Of a DNA stretch of 64,000 bases, positions 8,712 through 18,379 are shown one piece after another. Position 1 is the first letter of the stretch; each line of letters opens with the position of its first letter. A model generated the notes under the pieces. It saw only the letters and a program-made list of their open reading frames with translations. It did not search any database and had not been told where the DNA came from. The translations under genes and the position numbers were made by a program. Origin of the DNA: Vibrio sp. 16 (GTDB lineage Bacteria; Pseudomonadota; Gammaproteobacteria; Enterobacterales; Vibrionaceae); assembly GCF_963681195.1 (NCBI RefSeq), contig NZ_OY808998.1:496001-560000 (forward strand), written 5' to 3'.

Positions 8712-10022
8712 ATGGAAAACACTAACAACGTCAAACTCGACCTTGCAGGTATTGGGGTCGGCCCCTTTAACCTCAGTGTCGCCGCACTTTTAGACACGCA
8801 GCCTCAAATCAATGCCACATTTTTTGAAGGTCGTGAACGCTTTTCTTGGCACCCTGGTTTGCTATTGGATAACACCAATATGCAGACCATGTTTTTGAAA
8901 GATTTGGTTAGTGCCGTCGCTCCGGAGAATCGTTACTCCTTCCTCTCGTATCTGGTTAGGAACAAAAAGTTCTACCGTTTCCTCTCGGCGGAGCTGAACT
9001 GCATCAGCCGACATGAGTTCTCAGACTACCTTGCTTGGGCAGCACACCAAATGGGTAACGTTCAGTTCTCAACTAAGGTAGAGCACGTGGATTACGACGG
9101 CGAGCAGTTCACCCTTCATACCAATCAAGGCGCTTACCACGCCAAAAACTTATGTATCGGCACAGGCAAGGTGCCGTCATTCCCTGATTGCAGCAAAAAG
9201 TTCATTAGCGACAAGGTATTTCACGCAGCCGAGATTGGGCTGCGAGATCGAGATTTCACCAACAAACGCGTCATGATCGTTGGTGGAGGTCAAAGTGGCG
9301 CGGACATTTTCCTTAATGTCTTGCAAAGCAAATGGGGCAAACCTCGCTCGTTGGATTGGCTCTCGCGTCGTTCCAATTTCCAACCGCTCGACGAAGCCGC
9401 ATTTACCAATGAATTTTTCGCACCGGATTATGTGAACGCATTCATCAACCTATCGCCGGACGTTAAACGCAACGAGATTACTCAGCAAAAGCTCACCTCA
9501 GATGGCATAACACAAAAAGCCCTACTGATGATTTATCAAGAGCTTTACCACCGCTTTGATGTTCTCAAAGAAGAAAAGTGGGTGAGATTGCTGCCGCATC
9601 GCACTTTAACCAATATGCGTGAAATCAATACTGGCTACGAGCTCTGCGCGGGCAATGCGCTAAGCCAACAAACTGAATACCACCAAGCGGACATCGTTAT
9701 TCTCGCCACCGGATTTGAGGCACCAACACCTACTTGCCTGAACGGGATTTTGCCGCTGCTCGATCTTGATGAGAACAACCGCTATCAGCTCACCGCCAAC
9801 TTTGAGCTCAAATGGGCGGGTGCCAAAACCAACAAGATTTTTGCCGTAAACGCCGGCATGCACAGTCACGGCATTGCCGAGCCACAGCTCAGTTTAATGG
9901 CGTGGCGAAGCGCGCAAATCATCAACCAGCTCGCTGGGCAAACTCTTTACGACACCGACTCGGGGCAAGGCATGATTGAATGGCTCTCCCCCGATAGCGC
10001 CATCAGCAAAGTAGTGGCGTAA
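8712..10022 (+). CDS. iucD: L-lysine N6-monooxygenase IucD
   Basis: This FAD- and NADPH-dependent enzyme hydroxylates the side-chain amine of lysine, the first step to aerobactin. The FAD-binding stretch GIGVGPFNLSVAALL is at the N terminus, the NADPH-binding VGGGQSGADIF near residue 193, and the conserved ATGFEAPTP near 335. I prefer the ATG at 8712 (436 residues) because AAAGGA at 8698-8703 is then 8 bases upstream; an ATG at 8703 overlaps that site. It is the last biosynthetic gene and is followed by an intrinsic terminator-like hairpin before iutA. Confidence 0.95.
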   Translation: MENTNNVKLDLAGIGVGPFNLSVAALLDTQPQINATFFEGRERFSWHPGLLLDNTNMQTMFLKDLVSAVAPENRYSFLSYLVRNKKFYRFLSAELNCISRHEFSDYLAWAAHQMGNVQFSTKVEHVDYDGEQFTLHTNQGAYHAKNLCIGTGKVPSFPDCSKKFISDKVFHAAEIGLRDRDFTNKRVMIVGGGQSGADIFLNVLQSKWGKPRSLDWLSRRSNFQPLDEAAFTNEFFAPDYVNAFINLSPDVKRNEITQQKLTSDGITQKALLMIYQELYHRFDVLKEEKWVRLLPHRTLTNMREINTGYELCAGNALSQQTEYHQADIVILATGFEAPTPTCLNGILPLLDLDENNRYQLTANFELKWAGAKTNKIFAVNAGMHSHGIAEPQLSLMAWRSAQIINQLAGQTLYDTDSGQGMIEWLSPDSAISKVVA

Positions 10023-10046
10023 GTCAGAAAGTTTTCGTTATTTGCA

Positions 10047-10089
10047 GGTGCTCAACTTGGTCTCACAAAGCTGAGTACCCGCTTTTTTT
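10047..10089 (+). terminator. Intrinsic terminator between iucD and iutA
   Basis: GGTGCTCAACTT (10047-10058) pairs with AAGCTGAGTACC (10068-10079) in a 12-bp stem with one G-U pair and one mismatch, followed by a run of seven T at 10083-10089. It would reduce read-through from the biosynthetic genes into the receptor gene. Confidence 0.72.
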
Positions 10090-10158
10090 GTAGCAACATT
10101 GGAAGCCATAAAACCCGACACGTGGTTTGGCTTTCTTCATTTAAAAACAGAGATAAAA

Positions 10159-12324
10159 ATGAAACTGAACAAAGGAAGTTTTCCTCTATCAACCATCGCA
10201 TTGGCGATAGCTTCAACAACAGCCGCCGTTGCAGTCCAAGCACAAGACACCACCACGTTTGATGAAATGGTCGTGGTATCGAGTCGCCTACCGAAGGCGA
10301 TCAGCGATATTCCAGGCACCGTCTGGTACATCGAATCTGAACAGGTTGAGCAGGAATATCGTGGTGGTAAAACCTTAGGGGAAATCCTCGCGACCGCCAT
10401 TCCATCACTGGATGTGAGCAGCGGCGCCCGTACAAACTATGGTCAAAACCTTCGTGGACGCAAAATGCTAGTGATGATCGATGGTGTCTCGCTGCAATCT
10501 TCGCGTCCGATCAGCCGCCACCTAGATTCCATCGACCCGTTCAACATTGAACGCATCGAAGTGCTATCAGGTGCGACATCGATTTACGGCGCAGGTGCTT
10601 CAGGCGGCGTCATCAATATTGTGACCAAAAAAGGGTCAGAAGATGGCCTTGAGCTTGAAACGCTGGTTGGCGGTGCAACCGGATTTAACTCAAGCAAAGA
10701 TCTTGACTACCGATTTGCTCAGTCCATTGCTGGCGGCAACGAAAAAGTGCAAGCTCGTACCTCGATCGTGTACTCAAAAACACAAGGTTTCTATGATGCG
10801 GATGGTGACATCATCACCCCTGACATCTCGCAAGGTTCACTTCAATTTAACGAGACTTTTGACGTGATGGCGAGCGCCAACATCAACCTTACAGATACGC
10901 AAAGCCTCAGCTTATTTGGCCAGTACTATGACAGTGAACAAGACTCTCCGTACGGTCTGTACATTGAGGGCCGAAACTTTGTCGATGTGCGTGATGGGTT
11001 TAAATCTGACCGTCAACACGGTACAGAGCGCATTATGCTGAGCGCGGTCTACAACAATGAAGCCTTCTTAGGTCATCAGTTGATCGCCGAGGCCTCTTAC
11101 CGTAAAGAAGACCAAACCTACACCCCATACTACCAAGGTGCATCGCAACAAATTACCGATGTGCTTACGTTGAAAACAGCACTTTCCAAGCAGTTTGGTG
11201 CCGTAAACCTTATCTATGGTGTCGATGCTTATCGCGACAAACTGGACAGCAACCAAGCCTTATTCGATCCGACCATTGCTGGCAACTCTGGTAACCTAAT
11301 CAACGAGACGTACGCGACAACCGGTCGTTACCCTGGTGTGGAAGTCGGCTCCGTCGCAGGCTTTATCCAAGCGGATTGGGCAATCACTGACGACTGGCAA
11401 CTGCAAGGTGGCTTCCGTTACCAGTACATGAACAACAAAATCGACGACTTCGTTGCCTACAGTGTGCAAAAGAAAATTGCGGCAGGGAATGGCACATCGG
11501 CAGATGCGGTTCCGGGCGGTGAAACAAGCTACAACATTGGTCTTGCAAACCTAGGGACCATCTACAGCTTAAGCGATGCAACGCAGATCTGGGCAAACTT
11601 CTCGCAAGGTTTTGACTTAGCCGATCCAGCGAAGTACTACGGCCAAGGTAGCTACTCGTCAGCGCCAGATGCTAACGGTCACTGGTCTTTGCAAAACAGC
11701 ATCAACGTTGACTCTTCGAAAATGGAAGGGGTGAAAACCAACAGTGTCGAACTTGGTTTCCGCACCAACCAAAACAACTTTAATATCCAAACGGCAGCTT
11801 ACTACTCACAATCTGACCGCAGCATCAAATACAACCGCACCACGCTACTTATCGAGAAGTTGGACGACAAGCAACGCGTCTACGGTGCTGAAGGTATGGC
11901 CTCTTACTGGGTAACGAGCAACCTGCAACTGGGCGCTTCAGGTCACTATGTGATTTCTGAAGTTGAAGCAGAGAGCGGCTGGGACAAGATGAGCGCAGGC
12001 AATGCAAGTACATCAAAAGCCAGCGCTTGGTTGGGTTGGTACGACGACAACCTAGCAGCGAAACTGCAAAGCCAAACCATGTTTGACTACGAAGATGACG
12101 CGGACAACAAACTGGAAGGCTACACAACATTCGACCTTGTTGGTAGCTACCAACTGCCTGTGGGTAGCTTAGGTTTCGGTATCCAAAACCTTCTAAATGC
12201 AGACTACACGACGATTTGGGGTCAACGCGCTCAAATTCTATACGCGCGCCACTACGCAGCAGAAGCCTACGATTACCGCAGCCGCGGCCGTACATTCACG
12301 CTGAACTACCAAGTTAAGTTCTAA
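10159..12324 (+). CDS. iutA: TonB-dependent ferric aerobactin receptor IutA
   Basis: A 721-residue outer-membrane receptor. The start is the ATG at 10159, which follows an ACAGAGA site and gives a signal peptide (MKLNKGSFPLSTIALAIAST, cut after AVQAQ). Next come a TonB box-like DEMVVVSSRLPK, a plug domain (GKTLGEILATAIPSLDV ... GATSIYGAGASGGVINIVTKKG) and a 22-strand-type barrel ending in YQVKF with the usual terminal phenylalanine. It lies directly after iucD in the same direction, matching the iucABCD-iutA arrangement. No separate Fur box was seen in the 136-base gap, so it is probably expressed by read-through past the hairpin or from a promoter I cannot identify. Confidence 0.94.
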   Translation: MKLNKGSFPLSTIALAIASTTAAVAVQAQDTTTFDEMVVVSSRLPKAISDIPGTVWYIESEQVEQEYRGGKTLGEILATAIPSLDVSSGARTNYGQNLRGRKMLVMIDGVSLQSSRPISRHLDSIDPFNIERIEVLSGATSIYGAGASGGVINIVTKKGSEDGLELETLVGGATGFNSSKDLDYRFAQSIAGGNEKVQARTSIVYSKTQGFYDADGDIITPDISQGSLQFNETFDVMASANINLTDTQSLSLFGQYYDSEQDSPYGLYIEGRNFVDVRDGFKSDRQHGTERIMLSAVYNNEAFLGHQLIAEASYRKEDQTYTPYYQGASQQITDVLTLKTALSKQFGAVNLIYGVDAYRDKLDSNQALFDPTIAGNSGNLINETYATTGRYPGVEVGSVAGFIQADWAITDDWQLQGGFRYQYMNNKIDDFVAYSVQKKIAAGNGTSADAVPGGETSYNIGLANLGTIYSLSDATQIWANFSQGFDLADPAKYYGQGSYSSAPDANGHWSLQNSINVDSSKMEGVKTNSVELGFRTNQNNFNIQTAAYYSQSDRSIKYNRTTLLIEKLDDKQRVYGAEGMASYWVTSNLQLGASGHYVISEVEAESGWDKMSAGNASTSKASAWLGWYDDNLAAKLQSQTMFDYEDDADNKLEGYTTFDLVGSYQLPVGSLGFGIQNLLNADYTTIWGQRAQILYARHYAAEAYDYRSRGRTFTLNYQVKF

Positions 12325-12330
12325 GCAATA

Positions 12331-12365
12331 AAAAACCGCCCAACTGATTGGGCGGTTTTTCTTTT
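12331..12365. terminator. Bidirectional terminator between iutA and add
   Basis: A 13-bp perfect stem (12331-12343 with 12348-12360) around the loop CTGA, with A-run and T-run on its two sides. It can end transcription of iutA (+) and of add (-), which converge here. Confidence 0.9.
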
Positions 12366-12384
12366 GTATAACGCTCAACTGCGA

Positions 12385-13377
12385 TTAAACAAACTGCATC
12401 AAGTGCTTCTTCACATCATCTGAAGCAAATGCTTGTTCAACACTCGCCGTATAAATCTGCTTGTAGTCTTCAGCAGTTAGCTCGAACTGCTCCATCACCT
12501 TGGTCACTTCGTCCGTCATGGTTGTGTTCGATACCGTGCGGTTATCCGTGTTGATCGTCACAGCCAGACCATCTTTGTGGAAATCGTTTAACGGGTGCGC
12601 TTTCAGTTCAGGAATCGCTTTGGTTTGAACGTTGCTGCTTGGGCACGCTTCTAAGCCAACCACATCTTCTTTAACGCGTTGATAAGCCTCTGCGTGATCT
12701 TTAATTGCAACACCGTGGCCAATGCGCTCTGCGCCTAGCAACTCAATCGCGTCGTACACGTTTTGGCCGCAACCTTGCTCACCAGCGTGAATGGTAATGC
12801 GATAACCCTGCTCGCGCGCATACTGAGTGTACTCAACGTAATCGTGGGCGAAGTTATCCAGCTCTGCGCCTGCTAAGTCAAAAGCGACAACACCGTTACC
12901 TAAAAATGGCACACCCGCATCAATAATGTCGTTAACCGAATCGATTGGCAGCAATTTGACCAATGACAGAATGTAGTTGCCATGAATGTCGTACAACGCT
13001 TCTGCACGCTTCATGCCCTTAACCACACTGTCGATGATCTCCGCGTAAGTTAATCCTTGCTGAGTATGTAACTGAGGTCCAAAACGCACCTCTAGGTACT
13101 TAACGTTTTCTTTCGCTGCGTCTTCAAACAGTTCAAACGAAATACGTTCAAGACTTTCTTTGGTCTGCATCACTTGAATCGGCAAAGCAAAACGGTCTAG
13201 ATACTCTTGTAGATTAGGGCAAGTTTCAGGCGCAACCATCATCTCTTTGATCACTGCAGGATCTTGGCTAGGTAACTCAATTTTTTGCTCCGCCGCCAAA
13301 TCAATAACGGTTTGCGGGCGAAGGCTACCATCTAGGTGGCAGTGAAGATCGATTTTTGGAAGATCAAAGTAATTCAT
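12385..13377 (-). CDS. add: Adenosine deaminase
   Basis: This 330-residue cytoplasmic zinc enzyme turns adenosine or deoxyadenosine into inosine forms in purine salvage. The metal-binding HxH is His12/His14 in [12 protein letters not shown]; further family signatures are [23 protein letters not shown] and the zinc aspartate in [11 protein letters not shown]. Length matches E. coli Add (333 residues). It is monocistronic, divergent from a Crp-type regulator across a 205-base gap that holds several partial AT-rich dyads but no site I can name. Confidence 0.95.
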   Translation of the reverse strand: MNYFDLPKIDLHCHLDGSLRPQTVIDLAAEQKIELPSQDPAVIKEMMVAPETCPNLQEYLDRFALPIQVMQTKESLERISFELFEDAAKENVKYLEVRFGPQLHTQQGLTYAEIIDSVVKGMKRAEALYDIHGNYILSLVKLLPIDSVNDIIDAGVPFLGNGVVAFDLAGAELDNFAHDYVEYTQYAREQGYRITIHAGEQGCGQNVYDAIELLGAERIGHGVAIKDHAEAYQRVKEDVVGLEACPSSNVQTKAIPELKAHPLNDFHKDGLAVTINTDNRTVSNTTMTDEVTKVMEQFELTAEDYKQIYTASVEQAFASDDVKKHLMQFV

Positions 13378-13582
13378 CTGTTTACGTCCTAACTTTTACT
13401 TTTTATTCGATAAAACGCCTATCGTGGTCACACTATAACTATAGTCACCGTCAGGTTAATCACGCTTTATCTTTTGTTTTTGATAACGATAAAACTCATG
13501 TTATATGATCGACCAAGGTTAGCAACACGACAATTGTCCGGTAGAACAAAAAATTTCACTTGGGCATTGTAGATAAATCACT

Positions 13583-14248
13583 ATGGATAAAAGCAAAATA
13601 TTGGCCGAGGGATTGAGCAAAATCCGTCAATGGGTCAAAAACCAAGAGTATCGCACCATTCAAGTCTCCAAAGGCGACTTCATCATCAAGCAACATACGC
13701 AAGTAAGCGAGGTCTACTGGGCGGACAACGCGCAGTTTTCGGTGCTGCACACAGCAGAGAACGGTAAGACGCTCAGCTTGGGTGACTACCATCTCGCAGA
13801 CAATTTTTTTGGTGAAATGGAATTCTTTTCAGACGGACCCAGCCCATTTAGTGTGGTAGCCACATCGGACGTAGAATTGATCGCCATTCCCATGGACAAG
13901 TTTGCTGAGCTGCTACTTCAAGATGGGCATATCGCATTTTGGATGAACCATAGAATGTCGAACATCTACCTCAACACCATGAGCATTGCGATTGAACGAT
14001 CTTTATATCCGCTGAAATACAACATCATCAAAGATTTGGTTGATCGTCATACCTGTAACGAGAAGTCTCAAGGTCACAGCTATATGTATCAAGAAGCGCA
14101 ACGATTTGGCTGTACCGAACGTGCATACACGCGCATCATCCGCGAGCTGATTGATGAAGGTTTGGTCGCAAAGGAGAGCGATAAATCGGGCGTTGTGCCA
14201 GTGAATCTAGACGCCCTGACTCAATCGTTGGAAAAGTATTACCAATAG
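13583..14248 (+). CDS. Crp/Fnr family transcriptional regulator (YeiL-like)
   Basis: A 221-residue regulator with an N-terminal cyclic nucleotide-binding-type beta-barrel (about residues 25-125, with FFGEMEFFSDGPSPFSVVA as the phosphate-cassette-like region) and a C-terminal winged helix (about 150-215, QEAQRFGCTERAYTRIIREL as the recognition region). It lacks the four-cysteine pattern of FNR and the arginine pattern of CRP is not evident, so the effector is unknown. It resembles E. coli YeiL in overall form. It is divergent from adenosine deaminase and convergent with the next gene; control of add is possible but not shown. Confidence 0.8.
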   Translation: MDKSKILAEGLSKIRQWVKNQEYRTIQVSKGDFIIKQHTQVSEVYWADNAQFSVLHTAENGKTLSLGDYHLADNFFGEMEFFSDGPSPFSVVATSDVELIAIPMDKFAELLLQDGHIAFWMNHRMSNIYLNTMSIAIERSLYPLKYNIIKDLVDRHTCNEKSQGHSYMYQEAQRFGCTERAYTRIIRELIDEGLVAKESDKSGVVPVNLDALTQSLEKYYQ

Positions 14249-14261
14249 CCCAAAAACAAAA

Positions 14262-14285
14262 GCGCTTTCCCAATTGAGAAAGCGC
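14262..14285. terminator. Hairpin terminator between the Crp-type gene and the amidinotransferase-like gene
   Basis: GCGCTTTC (14262-14269) pairs with GAAAGCGC (14278-14285) around an 8-base loop, in a 70-base gap between converging genes. A-rich sequence before it serves the minus strand; the plus-strand T tract (TATTTATTTTATTG) is loose. Confidence 0.75.
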
Positions 14286-14317
14286 CGCTATTTATTTTAT
14301 TGCTAGTCCAACCGCCA

Positions 14318-15319
14318 CTACAAAATGCGAGAGCGGCTTGGCAAGAACACTTCACCCAACATGCAACGCACGCTTCCCCCGCCGATGTTTTCAATCGTCT
14401 GGACGTTAAATGGCATCAAACGGCCGTGGGTAGAGAGTTGGACGCGCTGCGCCGGCGAAAACGCATCGTACGCTGACTGCGACATTGCGATCACTTTCTC
14501 ACCATTGATGGTCTCTAGTTGCAGTATATTTCCACAGAACTGATTCATCTGCTCCATCGAGATGGAAATCACCTGCTTGTCTTTGGCCAATGACTTAATA
14601 ACGAATCGACGTTCAAACTCCGGGATCACTTCATCGCATATGACACAGAAATTCTCACCGATTGCCATCATCACATTGGTGTGATAAATCGGTTTGCCAG
14701 AAGGCAGCGCTGTCTGGAAAGAAACCACACGGCTATAACCAATTCGCTCTGCGTAATCTTCTAACACTTCGCGATCGCAGCGCTGGGAAAGGGCTGCGTA
14801 AATCGTCTTGTTTGAGTGGTCCATCACCATCACACCGGTGCTTTCCAAGTGCGCGTCAATCTCCAGATAAGAGGTCAAAGAGTCCACACTACTTACTTGG
14901 CGTCCCGCCAGTTCAAGTGTTTCTCGAAGCGCATCCGGTTTGACTTCTTGCTGGCGATTGTGACAGGCCATCGGGAACGTAAAGAGCTCTCCACTTGGCG
15001 TTGTGCTGAACCAGTTGTTCGGGAAAACAGCGTCTGGCGTTTCAACATCACCAGTTGGGTAATCAAACACCACCACCTGAACACCAGCATGACGAAGCTG
15101 GTCAACCATGTGGTTGAACTCTTGCATCGCCATATGACGAATATGTTCATTGGTATCATTCACCTGATGCTGGAATTCGTTGTCCTTCGCCGTTTCCGCG
15201 TTAAACGCAAATTCTTTTGGTGGCACCATCACTACGCAATTAGCGTTTTGAACCACTTCTGATTGTTTTTTTAGTCGGGTTTGCTGTTTCAACATCGTGA
15301 CAAACTCATTTTTCCTCAC
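14318..15319 (-). CDS. ctlX: Amidinotransferase/deiminase-fold hydrolase (CtlX-like)
   Basis: A 333-residue protein of the arginine deiminase/amidinotransferase superfamily; the closest named group is the citrulline-utilisation hydrolase CtlX. Visible signatures are PDAVFPNNWF near residue 91, YLEIDAHLESTG with the acidic active-site region, IYHTNVMMAIG with the active-site histidine, and GGGSVRCMLGEVF near the C terminus with the nucleophilic cysteine. The first start is a GTG at 15319; an ATG eight codons later (15295) is an alternative and neither has a strong ribosome site. The gene is followed by a hairpin. Exact substrate (citrulline or another ureido/guanidino compound) is not proven. 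Confidence 0.8.
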   Translation of the reverse strand: MRKNEFVTMLKQQTRLKKQSEVVQNANCVVMVPPKEFAFNAETAKDNEFQHQVNDTNEHIRHMAMQEFNHMVDQLRHAGVQVVVFDYPTGDVETPDAVFPNNWFSTTPSGELFTFPMACHNRQQEVKPDALRETLELAGRQVSSVDSLTSYLEIDAHLESTGVMVMDHSNKTIYAALSQRCDREVLEDYAERIGYSRVVSFQTALPSGKPIYHTNVMMAIGENFCVICDEVIPEFERRFVIKSLAKDKQVISISMEQMNQFCGNILQLETINGEKVIAMSQSAYDAFSPAQRVQLSTHGRLMPFNVQTIENIGGGSVRCMLGEVFLPSRSRIL

Positions 15320-15608
15320 TCAATGAAGCCAATTGTAGACATATTGTTAAATCAAAAATCACTGAAGTTAAGGGGGTAAATACGCTTAATTCAGAAATAT
15401 TTACTGTGAATGCAAATTATTGAAGGGAAATTTATTGCCATAAAGACGGTTTGCTCTATTGGGTTGGATATTATGCAAAATTAAGAATATTCCACTAGTT
15501 ACATTTTAATTACGAAACGTATACCATTGATAAGCCTTCCTCATTAATGGACGAACACACTCGTCGTATCGACACATTCAGTGTCATTTGTGCGTTTAGG
15601 AAACATGT

Positions 15609-17465
15609 ATGTTTAAGAAATTTGAAGGGTTTACCAAACCTTTTCCCGATGAAGAACCCGGGCAGCCCCCTACGGGTATTTTTGCCTTTTGCCGTTACTA
15701 CACACGTGGATATGAAATTCCACTGATCATCATGTCTTTCATGGCTATGATTGTTGCTATTGTGGAAGTGTCACTGTTCGGTGCCATGGGTAACCTTGTA
15801 GATTGGCTATCAACCAGCAACCCAGAGACTTTTTGGCAAGACAACAAAAGTGAGCTCATTTTTTACGCCATTCTACTTTTGGTTGTGATGCCAGTTTTGG
15901 TCACCAGTTACTCACTCTTGGCGCACCAAACCCTGCTTGGTAACTACCCAATGTCGATTCGTTGGTTAGCACACCGATACTTGTTAAAGCAGAGCATCAA
16001 TTTCTACCAAGATGATTTTGCCGGACGTGTCGCAACCAAAGTGATGCAAACCTCGCTGGCAGTAAGAGAAACCGTGATGAAAACCATGGACGTTTTTGTC
16101 TATGTCTCGGTTTACTTCACCGCAATGATCGTATTGCTGGCACAAGCTGATATTCGTCTGATGATCCCGATGATGATTTGGCTTGGCTGTTATGTCGCGA
16201 TCCAAATCTATTTTGTGCCGAAATTGAAAAAGGTCGCTTCGGAACAAGCAGACGCGCGTTCGACCATGACAGGTCGAATTGTGGACAGTTACACCAACAT
16301 CGCGACGGTTAAGTTATTTTCCCACAGCAAACGCGAAACCGAGTACGCCGAAAAAGGCATGCGAGGCTTCCTTGATACGGTGTACAAGCAAATGCGCTTA
16401 GTCACCGGTTTTGACGTTGCGGTAGAAATCACCAACTATTTATTGGTCTTTTCCGTCGGCGCACTGTCAATTTATCTATGGATGGATGGCTCGATCAGCG
16501 TGGGTTCAATAGCCATCGCGATTGCATTGGCGCTACGTATTAATGGTATGTCGATGTGGATCATGTGGGAAGTCGGCGCGCTGTTTGAAAACATGGGTAC
16601 CGTGGTTGATGGCATGAAGACGCTTTCAAAACCCATTGATATTCAAGACAAGGACAACGCGAAACCTCTGACTGTCGAACAAGGCGGCATCGAGTTCGAT
16701 AACGTTAGTTTCCACTACGGGGATAAAACCAAGGGGGTGATTAGCAACCTAAACTTGAACATTAAGCCGGGAGAAAAAGTCGGCTTGGTGGGACGCTCTG
16801 GTGCAGGTAAATCGACCTTAGTGAACTTACTGCTGCGTTTCCATGATGTAGAAAGCGGCAAGATCAAGATTGATGGCCAAGTGATTTCTGACGTTACTCA
16901 AGATTCGCTTCGCGCGAAAATTGGCATGGTGACTCAAGATACTTCACTGCTGCACCGATCGATTCGCGATAATATTCTCTACGGCAACCCAGATGCCACT
17001 GAAGACGATCTACTGCGAGCCACCAAACAAGCGCACGCTCATGAGTTTATCGAAACCCTGAGCGACCCGTTTGGCAACACCGGTTACGATGCTCAAGTGG
17101 GTGAGCGAGGCGTGAAATTGTCTGGTGGCCAACGTCAACGTATCGCAATCTCTCGCGTGTTACTCAAAGATGCGCCATTGCTGATTCTTGACGAAGCGAC
17201 TTCAGCGCTCGATTCGGAAGTCGAAGCGGCCATCCAAGAGAGCTTGAATGAACTGATGGAAGGAAAAACCGTTATTGCGATTGCGCACCGTTTGTCTACC
17301 ATCGCAGCGATGGATCGCCTGATCGTGCTTGATAAGGGCGAAGTCGTCGAGCAAGGCACTCACCAAGAGTTGGTCCAAAGCGGTGGCATTTACGCCCAGC
17401 TGTGGAACCATCAAACAGGCGGGTTTATTGGTGATGAAGAGCCAACTCAAGAGCTCTCTGCATAA
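15609..17465 (+). CDS. ABC transporter, fused permease and ATPase (type IV exporter)
   Basis: A 618-residue half-transporter of the MsbA/ABCB type. Residues about 35-330 form a six-helix transmembrane domain, and about 365-600 the ATPase with GRSGAGKST (Walker A), LSGGQRQR (signature), LLILDEATSALDSE (Walker B) and IAHRLSTI (switch histidine). It would work as a homodimer exporting a lipid, drug or peptide; nothing nearby tells the substrate. The ATG at 15609 is chosen because TTTAGG lies 8 bases upstream; another ATG at 15605 is out of frame. A strong terminator follows, so it appears to be a single-gene unit. The 289-base region before it is AT-rich and shows no recognisable site. Confidence 0.88.
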   Translation: MFKKFEGFTKPFPDEEPGQPPTGIFAFCRYYTRGYEIPLIIMSFMAMIVAIVEVSLFGAMGNLVDWLSTSNPETFWQDNKSELIFYAILLLVVMPVLVTSYSLLAHQTLLGNYPMSIRWLAHRYLLKQSINFYQDDFAGRVATKVMQTSLAVRETVMKTMDVFVYVSVYFTAMIVLLAQADIRLMIPMMIWLGCYVAIQIYFVPKLKKVASEQADARSTMTGRIVDSYTNIATVKLFSHSKRETEYAEKGMRGFLDTVYKQMRLVTGFDVAVEITNYLLVFSVGALSIYLWMDGSISVGSIAIAIALALRINGMSMWIMWEVGALFENMGTVVDGMKTLSKPIDIQDKDNAKPLTVEQGGIEFDNVSFHYGDKTKGVISNLNLNIKPGEKVGLVGRSGAGKSTLVNLLLRFHDVESGKIKIDGQVISDVTQDSLRAKIGMVTQDTSLLHRSIRDNILYGNPDATEDDLLRATKQAHAHEFIETLSDPFGNTGYDAQVGERGVKLSGGQRQRIAISRVLLKDAPLLILDEATSALDSEVEAAIQESLNELMEGKTVIAIAHRLSTIAAMDRLIVLDKGEVVEQGTHQELVQSGGIYAQLWNHQTGGFIGDEEPTQELSA

Positions 17466-17490
17466 TCCTTACATCAATGCCTATCACACT

Positions 17491-17517
17491 AAAAAGGAAG
17501 CTTCGGCTTCCTTTTTT
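17491..17517. terminator. Terminator with UUCG tetraloop
   Basis: AAAAAGGAAGC and GCTTCCTTTTT form an 11-bp perfect stem capped by TTCG, followed by six T. It serves the ABC exporter; its outer edge overlaps the stop codon of the convergent AraC gene, for which it also acts as a hairpin. Confidence 0.92.
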
Positions 17518-18343
17518 AATCGACGAAATGTGATTGATAATACTTAGGCGTCACCGCCAACCGCTTCTTAAACTGGCGCTGAAAATGGGCTTGGTCAGAA
17601 AAACCTAACTCATACGCTACTTGCGAAATCTCTTGCCCAGATTTCAACATCACTTTCGCACGCTTAATCTTTTCATCTAATAAATAGGAGTGGGGCGGCA
17701 AACCAAAATGATGCTTGAATGCGCGAAGTAATTGGTAGCGGCTCATCTCTGCTTCCTGAGCAAGCTGTTCAAGTTGATGCGAACCAGTGATTTCATCCAA
17801 CAGTTTTTCCTTTACTCGGCGCAAGGAACCGCTAGGTTTAGCTGCGATGTTTTGTCTTGTTCCAAGTCGCAAACTGGTTTGAATAAAATCATACAAGCGC
17901 GACTCTACCTGCAATGCATCCGCCTCAGATTGCAAAGCGTGGAACAAACGTAAGTAGCCATGTCTCAATGTCTGATCTCTTTCGAAGTCCGCCTTAAACG
18001 GCTGGTAATCTTCGCACATCCTGCTTGTCTCATGTTGTAGCACATCCCTTTGCAAGGCTCCCATCTCGATGGCATCAATAAACAACATACTATAAGACCA
18101 AGTGCCCGCTTCTGGATTACATGAGTGAACATCAGCAGGGTTGATAGTGACAATATCGCCTTTGCCGATTCGGTGCGATTGGTGACGATTTCGGTACTCG
18201 GCTCGACCTTGCTCGATGATGCCAAATGAAAATTCATCATGAGAGTGCGCGTCATAACATGCGCTAGTGCGATTAGCGATACGCAGCTCGACCCAAGGCA
18301 AAACTGTGCTTTGTTTAAAGCTCGCACTGCTGTCTTTTTTCAT
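17516..18343 (-). CDS. AraC family transcriptional regulator
   Basis: A 275-residue regulator with an N-terminal cupin-like sensor (HSHDEFSFGIIEQGRAEYR, then GKGDIVTINPADVHSCNPE) and a C-terminal double helix-turn-helix (about residues 175-275, including LEQLAQEAEMSRYQLLRAFK and SQVAYELGFSDQAHFQRQFK). The start is the ATG at 18343 because AAGGAG lies 6 bases upstream; an ATG at 18358 would place that site inside the gene. A LysE-type exporter lies just upstream on the same strand, an arrangement commonly seen for exporters controlled by a linked AraC protein. The inducer is unknown. Confidence 0.85.
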   Translation of the reverse strand: MKKDSSASFKQSTVLPWVELRIANRTSACYDAHSHDEFSFGIIEQGRAEYRNRHQSHRIGKGDIVTINPADVHSCNPEAGTWSYSMLFIDAIEMGALQRDVLQHETSRMCEDYQPFKADFERDQTLRHGYLRLFHALQSEADALQVESRLYDFIQTSLRLGTRQNIAAKPSGSLRRVKEKLLDEITGSHQLEQLAQEAEMSRYQLLRAFKHHFGLPPHSYLLDEKIKRAKVMLKSGQEISQVAYELGFSDQAHFQRQFKKRLAVTPKYYQSHFVD

Positions 18344-18379
18344 TTGCACTCCTTGCAATTGCTGAATCCAGTGGGCTCA

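Noticed and set aside
10099..10158. TTG start for a longer IutA
   Set aside because: It puts 20 polar residues ahead of the signal peptide; the ATG at 10159 has a better site.
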